In this document: positions 15,938 through 24,357 of the stretch, piece after piece
How positions within the stretch are numbered: the first letter of the stretch is position 1
How the letters are laid out: each line of letters opens with the position of its first letter
Origin: Candidatus Terraquivivens tengchongensis
Lineage (GTDB): Archaea; Thermoproteota; Nitrososphaeria_A; Caldarchaeales; Wolframiiraptoraceae
DNA length: 64,000 nt
Reading direction: 5' to 3'
Assembly (NCBI GenBank): GCA_023268355.1
Contig: JALNJK010000001.1
Coordinates: 186,001 to 250,000, forward strand
The notes under the pieces: generated by a model
Told to the model about the DNA's origin: nothing
What the model saw: only the letters and a program-made list of their open reading frames with translations
Databases searched by the model: none
Program-made: the position numbers and the translations under genes

Positions 15938-16072
15938 ATGGGTGATATGAATCAGGAGAAAGTATGGGATGCAGTAGTCTTCTTCAATATAATTCGTCCT
16001 AAACGCAAAAAGCGTAAGCGCACCTCGGATAAGATCGTAGAATTTCGGAAAGAGGTCAGACCAGCAGATTAA
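15938..16072 (+). CDS. Possible 44-aa basic protein after the CRISPR array
   Basis: An ORF from ATG 15938 encodes 44 residues with a very basic middle (RPKRKKRKRTSDK). A second short ORF of 28 residues begins near 16096 (MDFLRMHSSWRNV). I recognise neither. They may be fragments of a lost gene, as the flanking pseudogene suggests. The rest of 15921-16194 shows nothing I can support. Confidence 0.22.
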   Translation: MGDMNQEKVWDAVVFFNIIRPKRKKRKRTSDKIVEFRKEVRPAD

Positions 16073-16194
16073 AACTTAAAATCCAATTTAGACTTTATGG
16101 ACTTCCTAAGAATGCACAGTTCTTGGAGAAATGTTGCCAAAGCTAACATAGAAGCAATCAAAGAGATGATCGATCGTTAACGGAGATGTATTGC

Positions 16195-16249
16195 GGCTCA
16201 GAGCTCAAGATCCATATCATCCTCTCATCCTGGTCAGACTCATCATCGC
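16195..16249 (-). ncRNA. C/D-box guide sRNA candidate 4 (paralogue of candidate 3)
   Basis: On the minus strand box C is ATGATGA (16240-16246), C' is GGATGA (16217-16222) and box D is CTGA (16198-16201), each at the same spacing as in the RNA at 8232-8288. The 12 nt next to box D differ from that RNA at three positions, all transitions. The closing stem is short (GC/GC). A CTGA only 2 nt after box C is probably not a working D' box. Confidence 0.62.
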
Positions 16250-16294
16250 TATGACACGTCTTTGCTGTTGGAGGATTTAACGTTTTTGTTACCA

Positions 16295-16486
16295 TCAAGC
16301 CTGCGTTATGCGTAGATGCATGTCTACGTGCCCGCAGTTCTCGCATATCCAAACATCTAAGAAGTTATACTTCTTAAGTTCGGTCGGAAGCAGACTCTTC
16401 ACCGATATACCTAAAGCGAAAGACTTCGTTAGTGAAGCAACATGCTTCTTCATCCGCCCTCCGCAGTCTGGACATGTTTCCGGCAT
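16295..16486 (-). CDS. 63-aa zinc-ribbon protein
   Basis: The protein has two cysteine pairs, CPDC at residues 5-8 and CENC near residue 49 followed by GHVD, enclosing a hydrophobic-basic middle. That is the classic small archaeal zinc ribbon. No catalytic domain is present, so it may be a nucleic-acid-binding or protein-docking module. It is flanked by two minus-strand C/D sRNAs. Confidence 0.55.
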   Translation of the reverse strand: MPETCPDCGGRMKKHVASLTKSFALGISVKSLLPTELKKYNFLDVWICENCGHVDMHLRITQA

Positions 16487-16545
16487 GCCGTATCGTCTTC
16501 TTGATTTTAGATGACATGATAAGAGTTTTCACAAACGCAACGTTT

Positions 16546-16607
16546 GGGGGCTTCAGTGGTACTCCCGCATCATCACAGCTCAGAAGGCGGTGCTCATCAG
16601 CGCCCCG
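16546..16607 (-). ncRNA. C/D-box guide sRNA candidate 5 with complete internal boxes
   Basis: On the minus strand box C is CTGATGA (16594-16600), D' is a perfect CTGA (16580-16583), C' is GTGATGA (16570-16576) and box D is a perfect CTGA (16553-16556). GGGGC upstream and GCCCC downstream form a five-pair stem. The D' guide is the 10 nt 16584-16593 and the D guide the 13 nt 16557-16569. This is the most complete C/D sRNA in the window. Confidence 0.82.
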
Positions 16608-16727
16608 TCCTTAAATGGGGATAAGATGTTAAAAAAGTTTACCGGACTCTAAGCGCGACGTTCAGCCAAGGTTCAACTTTATATCGTTCACCCGCTATAA
16701 ATTATGGTGAGGTGAAGCCCCTTTATC

Positions 16728-17606
16728 ATAAGGTTTAGGTTTCACGGAAGGGGCGGACAAGGTATCAAGACAGCCGGCCGCATACTCAGCAAGGCCGCCT
16801 TCTTTGAAGGACTGTTCTCCCAGGACTTTGCGATATATGGTGCTGAGAGGCGCGGAGCACCCATAACCGCCTTCGTGAGGTTATCCGACGCTCCGATACT
16901 GGAGCGCGGTCACATTTTTAATCCAAGTTACGTGCTTGTCACAGCACCTTCGCTATTATTTGACCCAACCGTCAAACCGCTTGAGGGTATGGCTGATGGT
17001 TCTGTCCTTTTCGTCAACTCGTCGAAAGAAGTACAGATTGTGCAGCCGAAGAAAGTACATACGATCTACAGGGACATAACCGAGCTCGCGCTGAAGCATA
17101 TAGGAAGGGACATCCTGAGCGCCGCCATGGGTGCCGTAGCCTGTAAGCTCTCCGGGTTGATAAGCCTTCAATCGTTGGTTGACTCCGTGGAGGAGGAGCT
17201 TGCGGAGCTTGGACTTGCGGCCGACCTGATAGAAAAGAACGTCCAATTGGCCAAAGAATGCTATTCGAGCGTGGAGTCCATAAGTTTGCGCGGGCTAGAC
17301 TATAAGCCGTCGCATAAAGTAGTGGAAGTCCAGTACATGGGCGAAAGGGGAATCCCAGACCTGCTCTCGATGGGGAACACTATACTCAGGAAAACGGGTA
17401 GTTGGAGAGTATTCACGCCGATCGTGGACAAGAATCTTTGCACGGCATGCGGCATCTGTTACATCTATTGCCCCGAGGCATGCATCTCTTTGGACGAGCA
17501 GGGTTACCCAGTCATAAACTACAACAATTGCAAGGGTTGCCTAGTGTGCACGGTAGAGTGTCCGAGAAGAGCGATAAAAACGGAGAGGGAGACCATATGG
17601 TCCTGA
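16728..17606 (+). CDS. porG: 2-oxoacid:ferredoxin oxidoreductase, fused gamma-delta subunit
   Basis: About 292 aa. The gamma part begins RFHGRGGQGIKTAGRILSKA, the conserved family N-terminus. The delta part (residues about 225-285) is a two-cluster ferredoxin with CTACGICYIYCP and CKGCLVCTVECP, each binding 4Fe-4S. No ATG, GTG or TTG lies in frame before the HGRGGQG motif: the frame is closed by TGA at 16713, after which the only start-like codons are ATC 16725 and ATA 16728. A strong Shine-Dalgarno GGTGAGGTGA (16706-16715) sits 9-12 nt before them. The first canonical start, GTG 16875, would remove 49 residues including the motif. I therefore place the start at ATA 16728, or suspect one extra C in CCCC at 16718-16721. 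Confidence 0.85.
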   Translation: MRFRFHGRGGQGIKTAGRILSKAAFFEGLFSQDFAIYGAERRGAPITAFVRLSDAPILERGHIFNPSYVLVTAPSLLFDPTVKPLEGMADGSVLFVNSSKEVQIVQPKKVHTIYRDITELALKHIGRDILSAAMGAVACKLSGLISLQSLVDSVEEELAELGLAADLIEKNVQLAKECYSSVESISLRGLDYKPSHKVVEVQYMGERGIPDLLSMGNTILRKTGSWRVFTPIVDKNLCTACGICYIYCPEACISLDEQGYPVINYNNCKGCLVCTVECPRRAIKTERETIWS

Positions 17607-18820
17607 AGATGCTTACGGGCTCGCAAGCAGTTGCGTGGGCAGCGAGGCTTGCAAGGGCCGAATACATCCCAGCCTATCCGATCACGCCCCAAACCGAGAT
17701 CATAGAGATACTGAGCGAGTGGGTAAGGAAGGGAGAGATGGAGGCAATATTTGTGCAGATGGAGTCCGAGCACTCCTTGTTGACGGCAGCAGGTACTGCT
17801 GCCGCGACCGGTGCTAGGGTATTCACGGCAACGTCAAGCCAAGGTCTCCTGTATGGCTTTGAGATGCTGTACAGCATAGCCGGCTGGAGAGCACCATTAG
17901 TGCTGGTCAACGTCGCAAGGGCGCTGGCGGCTCCGATAACGCTCGAGCCCGACCATAATGACGTGCTCGCAGCAAGAGATTCTGGATTCCTCCAGTTCCA
18001 TGCAGAAAGTGTGCAGGAAGCATTAGACTTCGTACTCCTTGCGTATAGGGTGGCTGAAGACAACAGGGTTTTGCTACCTGCTATTGTTAACATCGATGGC
18101 TTCCACCTCTCCTTCACGAGAGAGCGTGTCGACCTACCTGAACAGAGCACGGTAGATGAGTTCCTTCCAGAGTACAAACCCGTCAACCCGATCAGAGCCT
18201 CAGAGCCCGTCGCGAAAGGTATACCGGTCCTCATACCGCCCCTGTATTCGTTCTTCAAGTATCAAATGCATATGGCCTCACGCAATGCTCTTAACGTGTT
18301 CAGGGAAGCGGCAAAGGATTTTGAAAAAATGTTTTTCAGAAGTTATGCAACAGTCGAGGAATACATGTTAGACGATGCTGACACAGTCATCGTCATGTCC
18401 AACTCTTTCGCAGCCGTTGGCAAACAAGCTGTGAATGCTATGAGGGAAGAGGGGCGTAAAGTAGGGCTGCTTAGGATTAGGTTGTTCAGACCGTTCCCGA
18501 CGGATGACATCGTCAAAAGCCTTAGGGGTAAGAAATGCGTGGTGGTCGTCGATCAGAACATATCTATTGGCAAGGGCGGAATAACCTGTCCAGAAATCGC
18601 TGAGGCGCTCTACCACCTAGAAGACAGGCCCAAGGTCATCCTACCGGTCATCGCAGGTCTGGGCGGTAAGTCCATAAGCTTGGAAGAGTTCAGGCACGCC
18701 GTAAGGGTTGCTGAGAGGCTGGCGTCGCTCAAGGCAGGACCGGATGGGCCCTTGCTGTTATTCCGTGAGGACGAGGCGATGCTTGTTGATTCCTTGTTGA
18801 AGATAGCCTCTGGAGGTTAG
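17597..18820 (+). CDS. porA: 2-oxoacid:ferredoxin oxidoreductase, alpha subunit
   Basis: 407 aa. It begins at ATG 17597, overlapping the gamma-delta gene by 10 nt. GSQAVAWAARLARAEYIPAYPITPQTEI is the standard alpha N-terminus (domain I), and a transketolase C-like domain follows (about residues 255-390). With the beta chain it forms the active site that oxidises pyruvate or another 2-oxoacid to acyl-CoA with ferredoxin as acceptor. The substrate cannot be told apart from sequence here; pyruvate is the usual one for this four-domain layout. Confidence 0.94.
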   Translation: MVLKMLTGSQAVAWAARLARAEYIPAYPITPQTEIIEILSEWVRKGEMEAIFVQMESEHSLLTAAGTAAATGARVFTATSSQGLLYGFEMLYSIAGWRAPLVLVNVARALAAPITLEPDHNDVLAARDSGFLQFHAESVQEALDFVLLAYRVAEDNRVLLPAIVNIDGFHLSFTRERVDLPEQSTVDEFLPEYKPVNPIRASEPVAKGIPVLIPPLYSFFKYQMHMASRNALNVFREAAKDFEKMFFRSYATVEEYMLDDADTVIVMSNSFAAVGKQAVNAMREEGRKVGLLRIRLFRPFPTDDIVKSLRGKKCVVVVDQNISIGKGGITCPEIAEALYHLEDRPKVILPVIAGLGGKSISLEEFRHAVRVAERLASLKAGPDGPLLLFREDEAMLVDSLLKIASGG

Positions 18821-18824
18821 CAAG

Positions 18825-19754
18825 ATGAGCATCACGAAGTATAGAACATTAAAGGACGTGCCTAAGGAAGAGTTCCTCGTAGCAGGAACACCACTCTGTG
18901 CTGGATGTGGAGCTCTACTCGTCATAAGGCTTTTCCACAAAGCGCTAGGCGGTAATGTGGTTTGGGTAAACGCGGCCGGTTGCGTGACTTTGATGGCAAC
19001 TTTTCCGTACACGCCGCTAAGGTCTTCGTGGTTTTACACGGCAATGCCATCCGCACCGGCTGGTGCACAGGGCATAAGGGACGCGCTAGACATACTCATC
19101 AAAAAGGGCAAGCTGGACCCCGCAGAGAACCTTAAGGTTGTAGTCATAACAGGAGACGGTGCCGCCTCGGACATAGGCCTGCAGTCGGCATCAGGGGCTA
19201 TACATAGGGGCCTGGACTTCTTCTATCTATGCGTTGACAACGAAGCATACGGTAACACAGGTTTTCAAGCCTCTTCATTATCGCCAATAGGTAGCGGAAC
19301 TGCGACGACAAAACCCACGCACCTATATCCTGCAGGGAACGTCCTCCCCAAGAAGGACCTCTTCGAGATATGGCGAAGCCACAGACCGCCGTACGTCGCA
19401 ACGATATCGCCGTCGCATGTGGTTGACATGCTTAGAAAGGTCGAGAAGGCGCTTAGCTTCAAAGGGCCGAAACTCTTCTTAGCGCTCTGCCCATGTCCTA
19501 CGGGCTGGGGCATTGAACCTTCGGAATCCGTGCAATTAGCTAGGCTCGCTGTCGAGACTGGGATTTGGCCGTTGAAGGAAGCGGTTTACGGTGAGGTAAC
19601 GCATACGCACATTCCCTCAAAAAGAAGACCGGTTGAAGATTACTTGAAAGTCCAAAGAAGGTTCGCCCATTTGTTTAAGCCAATAAAGAACGAGGCTGTT
19701 ATCGCAGAGATACAGAAGCAGGTCGACGAATACTGGAGTAAGGTGGAGCGTTAA
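18825..19754 (+). CDS. porB: 2-oxoacid:ferredoxin oxidoreductase, beta subunit (thiamine-diphosphate binding)
   Basis: 309 aa. LCAGCGALL near residue 24 supplies cysteines for an iron-sulfur cluster. The thiamine-diphosphate/Mg motif is GDGAASDIGLQS with NEAYGNTGFQ downstream. It starts 4 nt after porA, completing the operon porGD-porA-porB. It converges on valS; the T-rich stretch 19765-19785 between them may end both transcripts. Confidence 0.95.
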   Translation: MSITKYRTLKDVPKEEFLVAGTPLCAGCGALLVIRLFHKALGGNVVWVNAAGCVTLMATFPYTPLRSSWFYTAMPSAPAGAQGIRDALDILIKKGKLDPAENLKVVVITGDGAASDIGLQSASGAIHRGLDFFYLCVDNEAYGNTGFQASSLSPIGSGTATTKPTHLYPAGNVLPKKDLFEIWRSHRPPYVATISPSHVVDMLRKVEKALSFKGPKLFLALCPCPTGWGIEPSESVQLARLAVETGIWPLKEAVYGEVTHTHIPSKRRPVEDYLKVQRRFAHLFKPIKNEAVIAEIQKQVDEYWSKVER

Positions 19755-19769
19755 ATTAGGTTCGTTCAT

Positions 19770-22100
19770 TTATTTTTTTATATTGTGCATGGCCCTAAGG
19801 TCCTTTTCGAATGCCTTGAGCTTTCTTGGTATATCGCATTCTATCGGTTCCTTCAGTGATAGGCCCAGGCTCTTTTTCTTTGCCCAAACGCTAGAGTTAA
19901 ACTCAATGATGGGCTCAGTAAACTTCCTGTATACAGCAGACCATACAGCCTTCGGGAAGGTCTCTAAATGTATGCTGCGTTTGCCATACAGCTGCCTCCA
20001 CAACGCATCCGTTATGAAAGGTGTTATGGGTGCCAATAGTAAGAGGACGTTCTTGAGCACCGTGTGTAACGTAAACCAAGCAGCCCTCTGCTCGCTCTTC
20101 GTGAACCCTACACCGTAAGCCCTCGTCTTGACCATCTCCACGTAATGGTCGGCAAATATATTCCAGACAAAATCTCTAATCAATCTGGCAGGATAAAAGA
20201 AGTTAAAGTCCTTGTAGTGTTTTAAGGATTCGCGTATCAGGGCTGAGAGCTCCGCGAGTATCCATCTATCCGTCGGCATGAGCTTCGCCTTTCTCGGTAT
20301 TGGGAAGGACGATACGAACCTCGATAGATTCCAGAGCTTCGTAAGGAACTTCGTGGCACCAGCAATCCTTGCCTCGGATATCCTGAAGTCGTAACCTAAG
20401 CTGGCCTCCTGCGCGTTCCAAAACCTAAACGCATCGGCACCGTACTTCTCCAGTATGGGAACGGGGTCTATGACGTTACCTTTACTTTTGCTCATCTTCT
20501 CTCCTTTTTCGTCAAGACCTAAGCCAGATATCCAGACGTGCTTGAAAGGCTCCTTTCCGGTGAGCTGGTAACATCTGAGAACGGTGTAGTAGAGCCAAGT
20601 CCTAACTATGTCCTTGCCTTGTGGTCTTATGCTGACAGGATAGATTGTCTTGTAGAATTTTGGATCGCTGTAGTGCTTTGTTATGAATAACGGCGATATG
20701 CTCGAATCCATCCACGTATCGAACGTCCTCTCCTCGCCGACGAATTCTGTGCCTCCGCATTTTTCACATCGTTCAAAAGGAGGTGGCTCACACCATGGCC
20801 TGTAGTACCTGTTAGGCGGCGGTACGTGGGGAGCGCCACAACTTTTGCAGTACCAGATCGGTATTTCGGTAGCATAGTACCTGCGCCTAGATATGGGATA
20901 GTCTATCTTAAGAGAATTTATCCAGTCTAGCAAGAGCTGCCTATGCATCTCTGGATGGAACTTCATCTTCCTTGCTATCCTGTCCAACTCTTTTACCGCA
21001 TAAAGCTGTTTGAGGTAGTACTCCTTCATTGGGATGATTTCTATTGGTGTCTTACTCCTTTCACAGATTGGGGTTCTATGGGTTATATTCTCGACTTTTA
21101 CGAGAATTCCCTCGCGCTCCATATCCTCGACGATCCTCTTCCTCGCCTCCTCAACCTTGAGACCTGCATACCTGCCTGCCTTTTCGGTCATCCTTCCATC
21201 TTCGCCTATTGCCACGACCTCTTCTAAGCCAAGCTCCCTGAATAGCTGGACGTCCGTGTAGTCGCCGTAACTGCAGACCATCATGACACCGGTACCGAAC
21301 TCGGGCTTGGCTGCTGGATGGGGTATTATTGGTACCTCCGTCGAGTATATCGGAACTATTGCGTGTAGCCCATGAATATGCGCATACCTTTCGTCATTTG
21401 GGTTCACGATGACGGCCTTACAAGAACACAGAAGTTCTGGTCTAGTCGATGCGATTATCAAATCTTCATTCGTCTCCTTGACCTTGAACTTCATGTAAGC
21501 AAGTATTGTTGGAAGTTCTTCATACTCGACCTCGGCGTCGGCTATCGTCGTTCCACACTCCCAACAGTAGTTGTTCGGTCTTGTTGCTTCATAGATCAGG
21601 CCTTCGTTCCAGAGTTTGATGAAGGTCTTTTGTGTTAAGGCTCTGTACTCCGGAGAGTCTGTCCTGTAGTAATTCTTAAAGTCGGCGCTCAAACCCATCC
21701 TCCGCATTATTGATAACATCTCTGCCTCTAACTCATCTAAGGCCTTGCTGCAAAGCTCGATGAACTCTTTCCTTAGTACCGACCTCATCGAGACCTTATA
21801 CGTTTTCTCGACATATAGCTCGACGGGTATACCATTTCTGTCTATACCTATGGGGAACAGCACCTCATAGCCCAGCATCCTCGCAGTCCTCGCTATCATG
21901 TCGATCTGGGAATACTGGGCAGCCGCCCCTATATGCCACGGCCTCCCTGATGGGTACGGTGGTGGTGTGTCTATGACAAATTTTTTCTTCTTGCTCCTTA
22001 CGTTAAACGTGTAAAGGTTTTCCGACTCCCAAATTTCGAGCATTTTCTTCTCGATCGATGGGTCCCATGCCTTTTCCTGTATTCTCGGTACCAGCTCCAT
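19770..22100 (-). CDS. valS: Valyl-tRNA synthetase
   Basis: 776 aa. A class Ia synthetase with HIGH box PWHIGAA (residues about 55-61), the editing (CP1) domain between about 180 and 330, a CxxC zinc module in CGAPHVPP and CEKCGG around residues 420-450, and KMSKSKGN near 525. PPPYPSGRPWHIG and the zinc knuckle match the ValRS rather than the IleRS branch. It is somewhat shorter than bacterial enzymes, which is normal in archaea. Confidence 0.94.
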   Translation of the reverse strand: MELVPRIQEKAWDPSIEKKMLEIWESENLYTFNVRSKKKKFVIDTPPPYPSGRPWHIGAAAQYSQIDMIARTARMLGYEVLFPIGIDRNGIPVELYVEKTYKVSMRSVLRKEFIELCSKALDELEAEMLSIMRRMGLSADFKNYYRTDSPEYRALTQKTFIKLWNEGLIYEATRPNNYCWECGTTIADAEVEYEELPTILAYMKFKVKETNEDLIIASTRPELLCSCKAVIVNPNDERYAHIHGLHAIVPIYSTEVPIIPHPAAKPEFGTGVMMVCSYGDYTDVQLFRELGLEEVVAIGEDGRMTEKAGRYAGLKVEEARKRIVEDMEREGILVKVENITHRTPICERSKTPIEIIPMKEYYLKQLYAVKELDRIARKMKFHPEMHRQLLLDWINSLKIDYPISRRRYYATEIPIWYCKSCGAPHVPPPNRYYRPWCEPPPFERCEKCGGTEFVGEERTFDTWMDSSISPLFITKHYSDPKFYKTIYPVSIRPQGKDIVRTWLYYTVLRCYQLTGKEPFKHVWISGLGLDEKGEKMSKSKGNVIDPVPILEKYGADAFRFWNAQEASLGYDFRISEARIAGATKFLTKLWNLSRFVSSFPIPRKAKLMPTDRWILAELSALIRESLKHYKDFNFFYPARLIRDFVWNIFADHYVEMVKTRAYGVGFTKSEQRAAWFTLHTVLKNVLLLLAPITPFITDALWRQLYGKRSIHLETFPKAVWSAVYRKFTEPIIEFNSSVWAKKKSLGLSLKEPIECDIPRKLKAFEKDLRAMHNIKK

Positions 22101-22195
22101 ACGCCAGTTAACCCTCTAGGTGTTCGATAAAGCCTTTGCTTAAGCTTTCTTACAACATCTGAATGAAATTGTCATTAACTGATATGAAGCCTAAC

Positions 22196-22528
22196 TCACT
22201 TGATGCCGAGCATCTTCTTGGCTTCTTCGCTCATCATCCTTGGATTCCATGGCGGGTCGAATACCAATTCCACGTCAACTCTCCGAACACCTTTCACGCC
22301 GTTCATTATTGCCTCCTTCACCTGCTCTACGAGAAAATAACCTATCGGACAACCTGGTGCGGTAAGGGTCATCTTAACGTACACGCTGGCATCGTCCCTC
22401 ACCTGGACGTCATATATAAGCCCTAGGTCCACCACGTTTATTGGAATCTCTGGGTCGTAACAGTTCTTGAGTGCTTCAATGACCTCTTTTACGGTGGGCA
22501 TATCTTTTTGCAAAAAGCCCTCCCTCAA
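22196..22528 (-). CDS. MIP18/DUF59-family Fe-S assembly factor (SufT/PaaD-like)
   Basis: 110 aa. The core VIEALKNCYDPEIPINVVDLGLIYDV and LTAPGCPIGYFLVEQVKEAI are the DUF59 signatures, with the conserved Cys in PGCP. These proteins help insert iron-sulfur clusters. A second copy of this domain is fused to the Mrp ATPase at 50205. The divergent PfpI gene is 75 nt away. Confidence 0.88.
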   Translation of the reverse strand: MREGFLQKDMPTVKEVIEALKNCYDPEIPINVVDLGLIYDVQVRDDASVYVKMTLTAPGCPIGYFLVEQVKEAIMNGVKGVRRVDVELVFDPPWNPRMMSEEAKKMLGIK

Positions 22529-22621
22529 GACTAAAATTAGTCCTTGTTCTATATAAGGGCTTAATAAGCACGTGCTAACCTTTTATATAGAAAACATCAC
22601 ATATTGAAGGTGGTGTTTAGC

Positions 22622-23152
22622 TTGAGCCTTTCGGGTAAAAGTGTCGCTATAATTGCCGGTCCTGATTACGAAGACCTAGAGCTTCACTATCCGTTGCTCA
22701 GGTTCAAAGAAGAAGGCGCTGACGTGAAGGTTGTGGCACCGACAAGGGACACGTACAGGGGCAAGCATGGTTTATCGATAGTTCCGGATCTAACTATAGA
22801 TGAGGCCCTCATCAAGGACTTCGACATAATCATAATTCCCGGCGGCTGGGCTCCCGATAGGCTGAGGAGGGATAGCAGGGTTGTGGAGTTCGTTAGGAAG
22901 CATGGACAGAAGGGAGCGATAATAGGTGCTATATGCCATGGACCGCAGCTTCTGATATCTGCTAAGCTCTTGAGCGGAAAGAAAGCGACGTGTGTCAGCG
23001 GAATTAAGGATGATGTAATAAATGCAGGTGCGACGTTTATAGATGCTCCAGTGGTCGTGGATGGAAACATAATAACTTCTAGGGTTCCCGACGACCTCCC
23101 AAGCTTCTGTAAAGCGATAATAGAGGAGGCCTCTAAACTTCGGAGGAAGTAG
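22622..23152 (+). CDS. DJ-1/PfpI-family protein
   Basis: About 176 aa from TTG 22622, chosen because GGTGGTG lies 6-13 nt upstream; a longer ORF from 22604 is open. The nucleophile elbow AICHGPQ (Cys-His) and the upstream Glu of YEDLELHYPL fit PfpI-type intracellular peptidases or the related glyoxalase/deglycase enzymes. The family's exact activity is disputed. The next gene begins 4 nt after its stop, so they are co-transcribed. Confidence 0.9.
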   Translation: MSLSGKSVAIIAGPDYEDLELHYPLLRFKEEGADVKVVAPTRDTYRGKHGLSIVPDLTIDEALIKDFDIIIIPGGWAPDRLRRDSRVVEFVRKHGQKGAIIGAICHGPQLLISAKLLSGKKATCVSGIKDDVINAGATFIDAPVVVDGNIITSRVPDDLPSFCKAIIEEASKLRRK

Positions 23153-23155
23153 CAC

Positions 23156-24278
23156 GTGTTCTTGGTCGAGGAGAGGTACGACCTCGGAAGGCTTGTGACC
23201 TTCGTCCCGAATAAGAACGTACCAGTCCATAACTGGTTTTTTCTTTAAAGAAGGTTTCTCGAGGGATTTTGTCTGGTTAATGCTTAAGGAGTTCGACCTA
23301 GGTAGAGGAAACTGGGTGCTCGATCCTTTTCTCGGCTCCGGGACGACATCGCTTGCCTGCATGGAAGTTGGTGTAAACTCTTGTGGCGTAGATTCGTCAC
23401 CTTTGGCCGTGTTCGTATCGCAAACCAAGACTACCAGATATGATGCAAATTTGTTAGAAAAGGCAGCAGCGTCGTTGTTCTCGATACCTTTCTCAAAACC
23501 CTCGTTGGACGAGCTCGACCCGCTCGTAAAGAAAGCATTCAGCAGACCAGTCCTTGAAGATGTCGTGTTCTTCAGGGATAAGATAGCCGATATGGACGGG
23601 GATGTCAAGGGCTTTTTCATGCTCGCTCTTATGAGGGCAGCTATGGAGGCCTCCTACGCCTATAAGGACGGCGGTGTGATAAAGATAGTGAAGAAACCGA
23701 CGCCACCATTTAGGAAGTTCTTCAAAAGGATCGTCAAGAAGATGATCACGGACGTTAGGTCGATAAAGCTTGAGGATTGTGAGACCAGGATAATGCTCGG
23801 TGATGCTAGGGTGCTCCAGTTGCCCGACGACATGTTCGATGCGATAATAACGTCACCACCGTACTTGAACAAGATAGAGTACACGACGGTCTATAAAATA
23901 GAGTACGAGCTCTTCCTACCTGGTGTCAAGGTAGATGCTGTCCGCTCATACTTGGGCCTAAACCCGAAAAATGTCGAGGACCCATTTCCCGAGTTGAATC
24001 TACCTATAATCGCGAAGGCCTACTTCTCGGACATGAAGAAGGCTCTATCGGAAATGTTCAGGGTCTTGAAGCCCAAAGGCAAGGTAGCCCTAGTGGTTGC
24101 GGGCGGTGTCTTTCCTGATAGGGTGATTGAGTCCGATATCCTGATTGCGAGGCTGGCCGAGGATATGGGCTTTAAGGTAAACAAGATATGCGTAGTGAAC
24201 AGAAGGGTTGCAACGACGAAGAGGGTTATAAAGATAGGCGAAGCGAGGGAGAGCATAGTTTACATGGAAAAACAGTAA
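23156..24278 (+). CDS. SAM-dependent methyltransferase (DNA-methylase type), frameshifted near the N-terminus
   Basis: The chain starts at GTG 23156 behind GGAGG, reads about 30 residues to HNWFFL, and stops at 23246 in this frame. One T fewer in the six-T run at 23237-23242 joins it to the long frame ending at 24278, giving about 373 aa. Motif I DPFLGSGTTS and the catalytic TSPPYLNKIEY motif identify an amino-methyltransferase of the DNA N4/N6 kind, in the order I then IV. No restriction enzyme is next to it. The modified base and substrate are unknown; an RNA substrate is also possible. Confidence 0.78.
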
Positions 24279-24317
24279 ACCGTACCACGAGGTCTGGTAT
24301 GGAAGGGTGTAGCAAGG

Positions 24318-24327
24318 ATAAATATAT
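24318..24327 (+). promoter_or_regulatory. TATA box of the geranylgeranyl reductase gene
   Basis: ATAAATATAT ends 30 nt before the ATG at 24358. An 8-pair hairpin (24282-24304, CCGTACCA with TGGTATGG) just after the methyltransferase stop lies upstream and may end that transcript. Confidence 0.55.
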
Positions 24328-24357
24328 GTTCTTGAGGTTCAGATAGGGTGCTCGATT

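Noticed and set aside
17402-17596. Upstream extension of porA
   Set aside because: It reads the ferredoxin part of porGD in another frame; ATG 17597 starts the conserved alpha sequence.
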